A stretch of 64,000 nt of DNA from Henckelia pumila (Eukaryota; Streptophyta; Magnoliopsida; Lamiales; Gesneriaceae). Under the pieces are notes generated by a model, which made no database searches, was not told the DNA's origin, and worked only from the letters and a program-made list of their open reading frames with translations. The stretch spans positions 4,340,001-4,404,000 of the forward strand of contig NW_027331831.1 of the NCBI RefSeq assembly GCF_033568475.1, given 5' to 3'. The position numbers were made by a program, and so were the translations under genes. Shown one piece after another: positions 36,097 through 47,248 of the stretch. How positions within the stretch are numbered: the stretch's first letter is position 1; each line of letters opens with the position of its first letter.

Positions 36097-38947
36097 TGTA
36101 AGGTCCGTAAATATTAAGTTCTTAATGACGGGATTTAAGATTTAAATTCCGGATATGAGAAAATATTTATTTGAAGAAGTTAAGAAATGTGGAATTGCAA
36201 TTTCGGGTCAAAAATATTTAATTTGAGGATTTTTCGGATTTTAAGATTTTAATATCCGGAATTCTTAAATTAAAAGATTAAAAATATTTGCAATTGATAT
36301 TTATGGAATTTAAGATGTGAATTCCAAGATGATAAATATCAAGAATAAATTTGAGGATAAAATCCGAGAAAGGGCCAATTTGCAAATATTGAGCAATTCA
36401 GGGACTAAAGTGAAATAATGTCCAAAATGATTTAATTTTAATCCAAGAATATTTAATTTGAGAATGTTTAGAGTTTAGACTTGAATTCTAATATTCTTAA
36501 ATTATTTAGAATTGAAATTGAATTAAATCGCTTGTCCGGGGACTGAATTGCAATTAGGCCAAAGTGCAGGGACCAAACTGCAAATTCCTTGCAACTTGGC
36601 TGAATAAAAACGTGTAATCAGCAGGAATTCTTCAGAATGTTCAGCAAGTGACCGAGAGAAGGGAGAAGAAAGGGTTTCAAGCAAATTTTGATTTTCAACT
36701 CCGATATCTTTTGATCCGCCCGGTAGAATTTCTGATTGAGCATATATTTGCGATCACAGCTCCGAGTGCTACGTTTTGACGTAAGTTTTGTGAAGTTCTA
36801 CCATGTTTGAATTTTATGTTGTTGTTACAATTAAGATTTGATTGTATAAACATGTTCTAGCATATACGACGATAGTATATCTAAGACGGATCGAGAAAAG
36901 ATCGTCGTTTGGACATGTTTTGGAATATTGAAAGAATTATCGAAATTCTGAATTTTGAGGGCTGCAATTCACGTGATTAGGCTGCTGAATTATGGATGTT
37001 CTGATACTTATAAGATTGTCTAATTGATGTTTAAGCTTTTAGAATTTCCGATTTTAATCCGTTACGCCGCCGGTTCAAGATTTTGAATTGTTATTCATTC
37101 TATATGTCTAGAGCTCATATTCAAGTGTTTAGTGGATGAATTGAATATGTGGTTATATTTAGAATTAAGGTATAATGATATTTGAATCGAAAGATTTATC
37201 GAATTCGAATAGTTGTGACGTCGGTTTGAATTCCGATTGTATTAGTCAGATTTGAAATGTATCAGCTTTAAAGAAACATCGATTCAGATTGGAAATTGAT
37301 GTTTAGATATGTTATACATTATTTCAAATTTGACTTGAAGATTATCGAAGTTGAATTGATGAGTTCGAGTTCGAATGACTTAAAGTGTTTGAAGTTGAAT
37401 CAAGAATACCTTCAAGTAGCACTGATTGAAATGAGCAGAATTTGATGTCAGATTTGGACAGCTTGTAGTTGATCAAGAATTAGATGACAGAGTGTCAGCT
37501 ATTGGAATCAGAAATGCAGGTATGAATAGACATTAATAAGATGGGCAGAATAACTCGAGATTGTTTTGCTTATCGAGTTGCCTAAAATCACATACTTGCC
37601 TGTTTTTATATATGTTATGGTGTACGTTTACATAAATGGGATAGATTATTCAGGATAGCTATTTTCTTGAATTTCCCAGAACATTTATGTAAATGTTTAC
37701 CTGTGTAAGCTGATTTGTATTATTTGCTGTATTGAACATGTTTTACATGTTTTATGAGATGCTTGCAGATTTATTGCTATCTTTATGTGATTAGCTGCTT
37801 TGTTTTGCTTAGTTGATTATTGAGCAAGTGTTCAAGGTGTTTTATAGCTTTTAATGCATACAGCTTATGTTGCATTCATCTTGAACTCCAGCCTTAATAG
37901 CACAGAGGGCAGCCATCGCCTAGAGTGCAGATGACGTTTGGAGAGCTGTAGTGGGTGACATGGAATATAGATTTATTTCTAGAGTCAGCTTGACTCATGA
38001 CACAGAATATGGATTTATGTTCAGAGCCAGAAGACTCACTATAGTTGCACCAAAGTCAGAGGAGTAAAATACTTGATGCTGCCTCGAATGGGCGTGTCGG
38101 TAGTTTGAGAGCTATTTTATTCCTCGGGATCCCAAAGAACCAAGCTTTATTGGTATCAGCTTTACTAGCCTATTCCTTGGCACATGCATTGCATTTATGC
38201 ATTAACCTAGAGACTTCTATGGTTTAGATTATGTGTTTATAAATGCTAGCATGTTATGTTAATTCAAGATGTGAATTAGTTATATGTTTAAATGATGTAT
38301 ATGCATGCTATTTATACTGAGATTTATTCTCACCGGAGCTATCCGGCTGTTGCTTTGTTTGTATGTGTGCATTGCATCAGGTTGGGGCATGATCAAGCTA
38401 GAGTTGGCTTGGATAGCAGCAAGAACAGTTTTAGCAAGTGAGGACTCGGGTTTTAAGTAGATGAAATGTATTGTATGCCAACATGTTAGAAAACAGAGAT
38501 CTTGTACATGTTGTTAGTTGATAAATCCTAGTTTATATTCTCTTGAATTGATGTATTTATGAGATAGGATTTATTTGCCAATGCATGTATATTAATTGAC
38601 AGCCTTTTTGATGCAGCAGATTTCCAGTATTTTGGAGCCCGCTCGATCGGTTAATATCGACGGATCGAGCGAGGCCTTATTTTGCAAGACAGAGGTTGAG
38701 CTTTTTGTTGCTCGCTCGATCGGTAACATTTCACCGATCGAGCGAGGCCATTTTTGTTCAGACCCGAGAGCAGAATATTTTGGCTCGCTCGATCGGGCAA
38801 GTTTTACCGATCGAGCGAGGGGCTCATTTTAAAAAAAATAAAAAAAAAATTTTTAGCTCTTGGTTTGAATATTCTTTTAGGTTATGATTAATTGCTTATT
38901 AATCGTTTATTGCCCTAAGATGAGATTAGCAACCCGAGGTCCCCACA
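36097..38947 (+). repeat. 3' LTR
   Basis: Same length and almost the same sequence as the 5' LTR, offset by 6,557 bp. The polypurine tract abuts its start. The three hairpins recur at 38640-38673, 38710-38748 and 38783-38820. Confidence 0.95.
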
Positions 38948-39237
38948 CATTTAATCCTCCTTTTACATGTTATGTAGTATTTCATATTAATGAAAATGAA
39001 ATTTTAAATTCATCCAATAATAACATCGTTTAAAATCAATTCTGATTTATATCATTTACATAATTTAAAATTTGATTTATATTTTCAACCTAAAGAATGA
39101 AACTATAATAATCATCTCCCTAAACACAACCATAGAGAAATTAAAATAAGGGCAACTTGTAGATAACTTCCTAAATCAAATATAAGTTTTAATTTACTCC
39201 CTATATTTGTCTTTTCGAAAATGTCCTTGTCTTTATT
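38948..39237. other. spacer between the LTR element and the endogenous virus
   Basis: Non-coding. The part 39146-39235 resembles, in inverted orientation, sequence on the other side of the viral segment (about 46700-46835). Confidence 0.45.
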
Positions 39238-40620
39238 TTAATCATTATTATTTCTTGAATTATCAAATGTGGAATCGGATTCAAAATCTGATTCACTTGA
39301 TTCATCAAGATAATAAATATTTTCATCGTCGGATGAAAATTCAATTGTTTCTACTGGATAAAATCCAATAGTATATATTTTTTCAAGAAGTTTAACTTTA
39401 TTTTTCTTTTCGTTTCGTTTTGGACATTCATTTGCATAATGACCTTCTTCATTGCACAACCAATATGTGCAGTTCTTTCCTTTACCTTTTGGGTAAGGTG
39501 GTTTTTTATTATCAAGCTTTTTATAAAATTTTCTTTTTTAAGATTTTCTGAAGAAATTCCTTCTAAATTTCTTTTTCTTATAGGGAATAAATTTTCTATT
39601 AAAAGATTTATAAGGTTTATTTAATTTATTATGTTTCTGTCATTTTAAATGTTTGTGTGACATGTTTGTTTTACAACCGTATTCTTTTACTGTGAATTTC
39701 ATTTTGTCACAACAAAGTTTATTATTTTGTTTGTAAGATTTGGATATTCTTTTATTTAATGTTACTTCATGACATTTCTTTGTTATAACGTCTTTAATAA
39801 ATTTAATAGCTCCTCTTAGTGTTTTGGCATAAGCACTAGTTAAGAATTCATCTTTACTATTTATTGGTATATTAGGTATTTTATTAAAAATACTTAATTT
39901 ATAATGCTCTTTTTTATCAGCATCTATTAACTGATAATAGTTTGTTTCATAATCACATATAAATTCTTCTAGATAACATAGATTACATAATTTTATATTA
40001 TCCAGAATAAAAATTGCTTTATTTTGTTCTATATTTTTTGCTACTAAATTAGCGTCGTTATTAGAAACTCCTAAAAATTCTTGGTACAAGGCATCAACAA
40101 ATAGTTCGAAATATCGATGTCCTGTCATTCCTTGTGGTAGATTAGTAATTATTAGGTTTTCAGCCCAAGTTCTTACTGCTCCTACCAGTGTCATTTTTAT
40201 CATCCCATGAGTTAAAACTTGAATATTCTCACTTTTGTCTAATAATGGTGTTAATTGAATTTGTACTGATAGTTCATTTGCCCAATGATCTATCTTTGAT
40301 TTTCTTTCTTTGGCTGTTGAACAACCTAAATCTAAGATATTCTGTTTCACAAATCCTGATATTTTTGATTCTCTAAGAATATCTCTAACATCTTTATAAG
40401 ATCCAGAGTATTGGTCTCTGTTATATTTAAATTCTTCATCATCTCTTCCACCACTACCTTCTACATTCGTTCGTAGATTTAATCGTGGTCTAGAATCTTC
40501 TTCAGATTCTGATTCTGAAATATCCATATCTCTGTATTGTTCTGAGTCCTGATGTGAATGATATAATTCTTCTGTATTTACTCCTATTACTTTGTTCAAA
40601 ATCAGATGAGTCGGTTTCAC
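39238..40620 (-). pseudogene. pararetroviral coat protein (broken)
   Basis: Coat-protein region, one frame from about 40620 to the stop at 39238. It has an acidic Ser/Glu N-terminal part, a central region with WAENLI and YFELFVDALYQEF, a Lys/Arg-rich basic stretch, a zinc-knuckle-like CNEEGHYANEC, and a Ser/Asp-rich acidic tail. In-frame stops lie at 39640-39642 and 39538-39540. The N-terminus is unclear because the start is overlapped by the preceding coiled-coil frame, and a frameshift near 40575 is possible. The knuckle lacks its first cysteine (a Tyr is there), so zinc binding would be impaired. Confidence 0.8.
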
Positions 40621-40912
40621 TAAACATCTCCATACTTATGTTTGCCATAACTAAGGGGATTTCTATATCATGATTCAATTTTGAATGGTGGTTCTTCTTC
40701 CATTTTTCTTTTTCCTTTATCAATTGGAAAACTTCTTTAAGATAGTTTAATATTTCATTACTATGTTTTTTCTGTTCAATTATTAATCTAGTCGTTGCTA
40801 AATCAATATATTCTTTGAAATTTTTTTCTAATTCTTGTATTGATAGATTGATCTTATTGATCTTATTTTCTAAATCTCCTAGATCTTTTTCTAATTTTAT
40901 TAAGGACATCAT
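40502..40912 (-). CDS. small coiled-coil viral ORF (virion-associated-protein position)
   Basis: 136 codons from an ATG that overlaps the movement-protein stop (ATGATG over TGA at 40909-40912). The N-terminal 75 residues are a Leu/Ile/Lys/Glu heptad-like coiled coil. It sits between movement and coat proteins, where caulimoviruses encode virion-associated proteins. The C-terminal part overlaps the coat frame and may be a frameshifted coat N-terminus. Function is inferred from position. Confidence 0.5.
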   Translation of the reverse strand: MMSLIKLEKDLGDLENKINKINLSIQELEKNFKEYIDLATTRLIIEQKKHSNEILNYLKEVFQLIKEKEKWKKNHHSKLNHDIEIPLVMANISMEMFSETDSSDFEQSNRSKYRRIISFTSGLRTIQRYGYFRIRI

Positions 40913-41850
40913 TGCGATGAGGTTGATTCATTAACAATAGCTTGTTTAATTTTAAGAATATTTTGATTCATGGTTCCAATCTTTTCAAGAATATCTTCAT
41001 CATTTCTAGCAAATAATAATGATCTTCTTGGTACAGACTGTTTTGTGATTTGGAGGTCATCTGAACTCCATCTTTTATAGGAATTTATTTTTTAAATAAA
41101 TGCTTTTCGAGGGTGTTCAATTCTTGTAATATTTTCAAACATTCTTTCAACAGAAATAGTTGGTTTTGTTGAAATTATTCATGTTTGAGAATTATTACTT
41201 ATTGCTAAACCGACAACATAGTTTATATTGATCGGATGGTTTTCTGTTAACATAAGATTATTTCTATAAAAGTAATAATCTAATGTTAAAACGTCATTTA
41301 TATTTTTATCAAAAAGAGATATATTGTATTGTGGATAAATACAAAATTTCATCTTTTTGTAACATAAGTTTCCTTCAATTTTTCCAAGAATAGAATCCTC
41401 ATAATTACGTATCCTTTTGTCACGAACTGTGATTTCAATTGGTGTATCTATTCCTTCTCGGTAGTGAGCTGATACTATTATTTCGATTCTTCCAATGTGA
41501 ACATATTTCAGTTCAGATCGTTCTTTTTCACTGGCTTTTACCATGATGGTATCAATATCTTGAGTTGTTAATAACTTCAGAGTATTAGACCTTGATTCGT
41601 TATTTATTTTACAAGATCGTTCTTTTGTACGAATCGAATACTAAATTAAATTTTTTCTAGGATTAATAAAATTTGAAATCTTGCTTAATATTCCAGGTTG
41701 GTCTATTAGATTTGTTTTTGAATTAGAAAACTCTGTTTTCTGTATCTCAGCAAACTTATTCTGATTAAATATAATATTCAAATTATACTCTTGGTTCTCT
41801 TCAGATTCATCAATCTGACTATTTTGATTTGGAATTGTTACTTCTGTCAT
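40909..41850 (-). pseudogene. pararetroviral movement protein (broken by three stops)
   Basis: A single frame of 313 codons from the ATG at 41850 to the TGA at 40909-40911, interrupted by TAG (41641-41643), TGA (41179-41181) and TAA (41092-41094). The middle part shows 30K-superfamily movement-protein character (HIGRIEIIVSAHYREGIDTP, then a GKIEGNL stretch). Such proteins widen plasmodesmata for cell-to-cell spread. The ATG lies one base after the stop of the upstream small ORF, a typical polycistronic arrangement. Confidence 0.8.
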
Positions 41851-41851
41851 T

Positions 41852-42061
41852 TTAACAGATGATAGAACTTCTTAATTTTCTTAAGGATATTAAAAGCCTT
41901 TTTGTTGAATCTATCTGTTCTAATAAATTCTGAAAATCTTCGAAACTATCAATTAAAGATTGATAATTTTTAAGATGTTTCAAATTGTTTTCACAATTTT
42001 CTATATCAAAATTTATATTTTGAGAATATAAATTAAAGATATTCATTTTTGTATTTTTCAT
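41852..42061 (-). CDS. small viral ORF upstream of the movement protein
   Basis: 69 codons, Asn/Leu/Glu-rich and predicted helical. Its stop is one base before the movement-protein ATG. No family was recognised. It could be a leader ORF or a broken part of a longer protein. Confidence 0.4.
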   Translation of the reverse strand: MKNTKMNIFNLYSQNINFDIENCENNLKHLKNYQSLIDSFEDFQNLLEQIDSTKRLLISLRKLRSSIIC

Positions 42062-42201
42062 ACATTTTCAATTTAGTAAAAATTGTTACTTTTATTATTT
42101 TATTTTTGTTGATCGGATTTCGATAACAAAATTTGTTCTTATTCATAACATATTGTTATGTCTTCAATTTCATCGTTTTCAGAAATTTGAATTATCATTT
42201 T

Positions 42202-42360
42202 TCAGTTGCTTGAAAAATGTTCTTTTTTATGATTTTTGAAATAAAAGGTTTGGAGATCTTTTATTTTATTCCATAATTGATCTATTTGACGTAAATCTTT
42301 TAGTAAGATTATTTTATCAAATAAATTTTTAGTCTCAATATCTAAAGTTAATCCAGGCAT
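42202..42360 (-). CDS. small viral ORF after the primer site
   Basis: 52 codons beginning MPGLTLDIETKN, 22 bases after the primer-binding site. Its position matches the short first ORF of caulimoviruses. No function is recognised. Confidence 0.35.
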   Translation of the reverse strand: MPGLTLDIETKNLFDKIILLKDLRQIDQLWNKIKDLQTFYFKNHKKEHFSSN

Positions 42361-42382
42361 TAATAATCTGCTTTATTTAACC

Positions 42383-42394
42383 GCTCTGATACCA
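42383..42394 (-). other. tRNA-Met primer-binding site of the pararetrovirus
   Basis: The minus strand reads TGGTATCAGAGC, the exact 12-nt caulimovirid minus-strand DNA primer site. It defines the conventional origin of the circular genome. Confidence 0.9.
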
Positions 42395-43031
42395 GGTTGC
42401 GAAATTCTTCAAATTCTTATGAATTTTCTCATTCATGGCTTTACAGATCTGATTCATTTATAACAGATAAATGTTTTCAGATTAGTTTGGTTCCATTCAT
42501 AGGTTATAATTACAAATTTTAGTTGATAAATTGATTCGAATATGGTTAAATCAGAAGTATTTAAATGATATTTATGAAATGTATCGTATTCATGATCATC
42601 TTCTATTTCAAACCAGTTTTTTATTATCAATCTTTCATTTCTTATAAAGGATGATGACATGATTAATGTATTTTGACTAATTCTTTAAATTAAGGGCTGC
42701 AGGAGATTTAGGAAGGTTACCTTGTTTGAATGAATCTTGGTTTTGAGCAGAGGCCAAATCCTTGCTTTCTCTTAACGATCACTTGATCAACTGGTACTTG
42801 CTCTATGGATCTCCAGGTTTACTCTAACCATGAATCTTCAATGGTTGGTTTCCAACCTTATCCTCCTTATGCCCTGCTTGTTTAGTTATTAGCCATAAGA
42901 CTTTTTTTTTTCTGATTTTTTGTTTCTTAGTTTCTGATAGTTTTCATACGTCTTGTATGAACCAGATTGTAAGAAACTTGAGAAGAGAGAGATACTCAAA
43001 CTTCACTTATCCATTTATAACACAAACATCT

Positions 43032-43040
43032 CCTTTTATA
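43032..43040 (-). promoter_or_regulatory. TATA box of the viral pregenomic promoter
   Basis: The minus strand has TATAAAAGG in the non-coding interval between the transactivator-like ORF and the primer site, followed by a CT-rich stretch, as in 35S-type promoters. The leader of about 600 bases to the primer site fits the family. Confidence 0.65.
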
Positions 43041-43170
43041 GGCGTGGAGAAACGCATACAGTAGTAAAAATAAAGGAAGAGGGGGACCATACTACATAAT
43101 GGAAAACAGCTCATTTTACTTCTGAGTGGATGCCTTTCACATGTGGTGTGGTCCACGATTTCATTTGTTT

Positions 43171-44338
43171 TTACATTGTGTCACTTTCTGAATGACTGGT
43201 ACATTCGGACCATTTCTTTATTGGTTTGTCTTCTTTGACAGCTGGTTTGTCCTCTTTGACAGATGCTTCTTTTGTCTGAATGGGTTGGCAATGTCCACAT
43301 TTGTGAGTGAAAATCATGGTTCTTAGTCTTTGACATAACATTTGTTGGGTTTCTCTGGTCATGTCAACTCTTGCTTCATAGATTGGAGCTTCGAATTGAG
43401 CTAACATGGCTTGTTCTTTCTTTTAGATTGTCTCCTTGTGTCCAATGGTTAATAAAATTTTACTGGTTGCAAAATTTATTTTAACCTTTGAGTTTCCATC
43501 AATCTTTCTCGTCTTTGAGATCATGTCAATCAATGTCTTTATTCTTATCTCAGAAAGTGTTGAGATATCCATTACTGGTTTCTCTTCATTTGATCCTTCA
43601 AATAAAAACTTGTCTTTATTTTTTCGACATTGAATGTATATCATCGGCTGATAGAATTTGTCATTTTCCCAATCTGGAAGGGTTGAATGAATAATACTTA
43701 ATGTTAACACTGGTTCGTCCTTGAAGACTGCTTTCTTGAACTGGATAATACTATTTCTCAGTTGATATGGAAATAGTTCTATCTCTTGATTGTTGGGACT
43801 GACTTCTAATCCGCTTAATAATCCATTTGAAAAGAATCTCGCGACTTCATGCGCTGGAGCACCTTGTAGTGTTCTTGCTCTTGATATGCTCTGTGTGTCA
43901 CAAGTTTGTAGCCAAGATCCTGCAGATGGTTTGGTTATTCTCAAATAGTTTAGTGTTTCAAAGAATTCAGTTTTGAGTTTTCTGGAAAATTTGTTTTTTC
44001 AAAAATTGGTTTTTGTGGTCGCAGATTGACCATCTTTCTTTCTCTTATTTCAAGGGCGCTTTTAAACGTCCTTTCTTCTTTTTCATTTTTTCTTTTTTTT
44101 TGTTATCAGTGTTGGCTGTGACCACTGATTGTTCATTCATCTCCATTATTTTGTCAAATGGAGTTGCTAACTTGATTGGTGTTCTTGGTGAGGATGATGA
44201 CGACGAGGTTGTCATCTTTTCTTTTATCCTCTGAATTTTTCCATTTATATTCTTTTTCCTTTGTTGAAGAATCTGAATTTCTTCATCTATGTCAATCAAT
44301 TGTTCTTTTAATTGATCTAATAGCTCCATCCTGCACAA
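43171..44338 (-). pseudogene. transactivator/inclusion-body-like viral ORF (broken)
   Basis: Position after the polymerase and before the pregenomic promoter is that of the caulimovirid translational transactivator. The N-terminal part (44338-44045) is a coiled coil followed by Ser- and Lys-rich stretches and ends in a stop. The central part (to 43423) lies in another frame, and a last piece (43407-43171) follows an in-frame stop. The central region is soluble-looking alpha/beta sequence. The assignment rests mainly on gene order. Confidence 0.55.
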
Positions 44339-44613
44339 GAAACATATATATATATATATAAAAATGGTTAGAAATTTAACTCTTTATTGTGAGTAATTCG
44401 GATAGTTTTATTATGCGTATCATTGCATTTATGAATTCTTTTGCAAGAATTGAACCAATCTTCATGAGATTGATTATTTTACTCATAGAGTAATTCATGT
44501 TTCTGAATATAAATCTCATTTCATCAATTTATATTCTCCATGCTTTTTAAGGCATGTTCGGATGACTTGAAGTCATAAAATAATTCATGTTTTTGAATAT
44601 AAATCTCATTTCA

Positions 44614-46662
44614 TCAATTTATATTTCTCATGTTTTCTAAGGCATGTTCGGATGACTCACAGTCATTTTCTGGATCACTTAGGATCTCTTTTGTTATCCT
44701 GGTACTACGGATAGTATAATTTGGATGAAGTTCTCTAGTTAATGCGTCGGGTAATGAATTGTCCGTTCCTTTGACATGCTGGATCTCGAACTGATAATGG
44801 TTCAATTCCAATTGTCATCTAATTAACCTTGCTGCATTTCTCCCTGCATTTCTTGATATTTTTCTTGTCTTGAAATATGTTAAATTCATATTATCCGTTG
44901 TTACTAAAAACGGTTTAGAAATAAGATAAATCTCATAATTTCTAATTGTATATATTAAAGCTAATAATTCTTTTTCATTTGAATGATAATTTAGTTATGC
45001 ACCTTGAAAAGTTTCTGGTGTATAATTACATAATTCTTCATTATTCCTAGTAGCTGTTTTAGTAAGTTCTTCTAAATTTCTTTCTCCTGTATAAGCTTTT
45101 AAACATGCTCCTCAGTATTCATCCGAGGCGTCTGTTTCAATTATTATTATGTCTTTATTTGAAGAAAAATATAATTCGGGAAGATTACTAATTATCTTCT
45201 TTTTAATAGTGTCAATATAATTAGTATCTTCTTTAGACCATTTCCACTTATAGTCTTGTTTAAGTTTTGTCTGAAGAGGTTTTCTGATTTCTGCAAGTTT
45301 CTTAATGTAATTTCCAGAATAAGTTAATAATCCTAAAAATCTTCTTAATTGATCTTTATCCTTGATTTCACTAGGAAAATCGTGAATTTTCTTAAATATA
45401 TGCTGTTGTAAACAATGTTTTCCATCTTCTATTTATAATCCTAAATAATTTATTTTTGTTTTAAACAATTGTGCTTTTTTTTCAGAAAGTATAATTCCAT
45501 CTTTATGACAAATATCTAATACTGTCATGAGGTCTTTATAATGTTGATCTAGTGTTTTTGAATAAATTAATATGTCATCTATATAAACACAACAAAAATC
45601 TACATATGATTTAAAAGATTCATCCATATATCTTTGAAAGATACCTGGTGCTTGTTTAAGTCCGAAAGGTAATACAGTCCATTGATACTGTCCTTTTGGA
45701 CAACTGAATGATGTAAGTAATTGTGTTTGTGGTTCTAGCTGAATTTGCCAGAATCCTGATTTACAATCTAAACTGAAAAAATATTTCATTCCTCCTATAT
45801 AAGATAGTAAATCATTCTTGTTTGGGATGTAATATCCATCCATAATTGTTGTATTATTCATTTTTCGATAATCAATTACCATTCTTTTCTTATCAGTGTC
45901 TTTCTTACTGACATAAAAGGCTGGTGAAGAGTGTGGACTCTTGTTTGGGATTATTATCTTAAGTTTTAGTAATTTTTGAACCTCTTTTTCGAATATTTTT
46001 ACATCATCCATGTTGCATCTTCTTGGTGCTTCACGGATTGTGATATTAGGGTCTTTAAGTTTTATTGAAGCAATGAATTGTTTTCTTTTCTTAATTTTGT
46101 CCTGAAAATTTTCAGAACAAATATCATGAAATTTCTTCATGATTTTTTTTTCATGATTAATTGTTAAAATATTTTCTAATTTTAGTTCTATTGGATTTGT
46201 ATTTCGTTTATGAAAATTCTTTGTAAATCCTTCATTTTCTACACGAAATGTTGTTCGTATTTTAGGAATATAAATCATTGATGATCCTTTGTTTAAAGTT
46301 ATGTGATTTTCAAATTGTGTAAAATGAAGATATTCTCTTAAAAAGTTATTTCCTATTATAATGTCCATTCCTGATTCTAATTGGTATATAATGGGTATTA
46401 CAAATTTTGTTTCCTCAATTTCTATTTTTAATTTTTCTGCTACTGTATCAAGCATGATTATTGATCCATCTCCTATTCGAACTTTTAATCCTTTATCATA
46501 TTTCTTTCAATAATGATTTGGAAATATATATTTGCTTCCTAAACACATACTTGCTCCTGTATCAACATAAACATATATATGATATGGTTTATGTTCTTTG
46601 ATTTTAATTTGAATTTTTATATATATACTATTTGGATTAGTTTTGTTTTTATTATTATCCAT
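44614..46662 (-). pseudogene. pararetroviral protease-reverse transcriptase-RNase H (broken by five stops)
   Basis: One continuous frame of 682 codons from the ATG at 46662 to the stop at 44614-44616. It starts with an aspartic protease (DTGAS, about residue 36), continues with the reverse transcriptase (SSPAFYVSKK, RMVIDYRKMN, and the YIDD catalytic box near 45570), and ends with RNase H. In-frame stops occur at 46507-46509 (TGA), 45433-45435 (TAA), 45112-45114 (TGA), 44995-44997 (TAA) and 44815-44817 (TGA). No frameshift is needed, so decay is by point changes only. It copied the pregenomic RNA into DNA in the ancestral virus. Confidence 0.93.
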
Positions 46663-47248
46663 TCTCTTATTTTTTTTAATTTTATTTTTTTTATGAATTT
46701 TAAGAGATAAGGATATAATTGGTATTTATAAACAAAAGTTTTTCTCTCCAAAAAGTTGAAAGTAAGTTTTATTTATGTAGGGATTTATAAATAAGTTAGA
46801 AATTGTTTTAGGGAGTGATTGCAATTAACCCTTAAAATAAACCCTATCATTCAAAACGAACCCAAGAGTCCAAGACTAATCAAGGACAGGAATGATGAAA
46901 TTCACAAAAAAAAAATTAATTAAAACTAAAAAAATTAAAACTAAAATTAAAACCTTTCTAAAAAAAAAAAAAAAAAAGAAGTAAAACTAAAAATCAGTGT
47001 TGGGTCTCTAAAACTATATTACAACCGTTACATGATCTAATCTACATTAGAAGATCACGACCCCCGTTTTTCATGTAATCCACTGGGAACTAAATTAGGT
47101 ACTCTTACGAATGAAGGCTGGTAAATAGCCTCTTTGATACAACATTCTCATGCCTTGAGAAACATCAATTAATGGCATTAACATCGTAGTATATACCATT
47201 ACAATGGTCTTGAAAGTTTTGATCATTGTCGTGCTAGGAAGTTGTGAA
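46663..47248. other. spacer between the endogenous virus and the kinesin gene
   Basis: AT-rich, with poly(A) stretches near 46960. It includes sequence resembling, in inverted orientation, the far side of the viral segment. The part next to 47249 is likely the kinesin 3' UTR. Confidence 0.45.

Larger units (their letters stand above)
29540..38947 (+). mobile_element. Ty3/gypsy LTR retrotransposon, coding region decayed
   Basis: Two direct LTRs of 2,851 bp (29540-32390 and 36097-38947), each TGTAAGG...CCCCACA, flank 3,706 bp. A primer-binding site, TGGTATCAAAGC, lies at 32396-32407, and a polypurine tract, AGAGGGGAGGAAA, at 36084-36096. Only about a dozen differences between the LTRs were noticed, so the insertion is recent. 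The internal region has no long ORF. Around 34700-35420 the plus strand resembles a gypsy integrase with many stops, including YHP, SEDMLR and VLD remnants near 35256-35343. Gag, protease and reverse transcriptase were not recognised. No 5-bp target duplication is visible (ACAAA before, CATTT after). Confidence 0.93.
39238..46662 (-). mobile_element. endogenous Caulimoviridae pararetrovirus, near-complete and permuted
   Basis: One genome-length copy in minus orientation. Reading the minus strand from 46662: protease-RT-RNase H, transactivator-like ORF, promoter with TATA box, tRNA-Met primer site, two small ORFs, movement protein, coiled-coil ORF, coat protein with zinc knuckle ending at 39238. 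On a circle this is the standard caulimovirid order with the break between coat protein and polymerase. Separate ORFs fit caulimovirus- or soymovirus-like genera rather than petuviruses or badnaviruses. Every large ORF carries stops or frameshifts, so this copy is not functional. There is no integrase, as expected. The exact integration junctions are unknown. Confidence 0.92.

Noticed and set aside
39238..46662. Interpretation as a gypsy retrotransposon or an active virus
   Set aside because: There are no LTRs and no integrase, a movement protein is present, and stops in all the large genes exclude an active virus.
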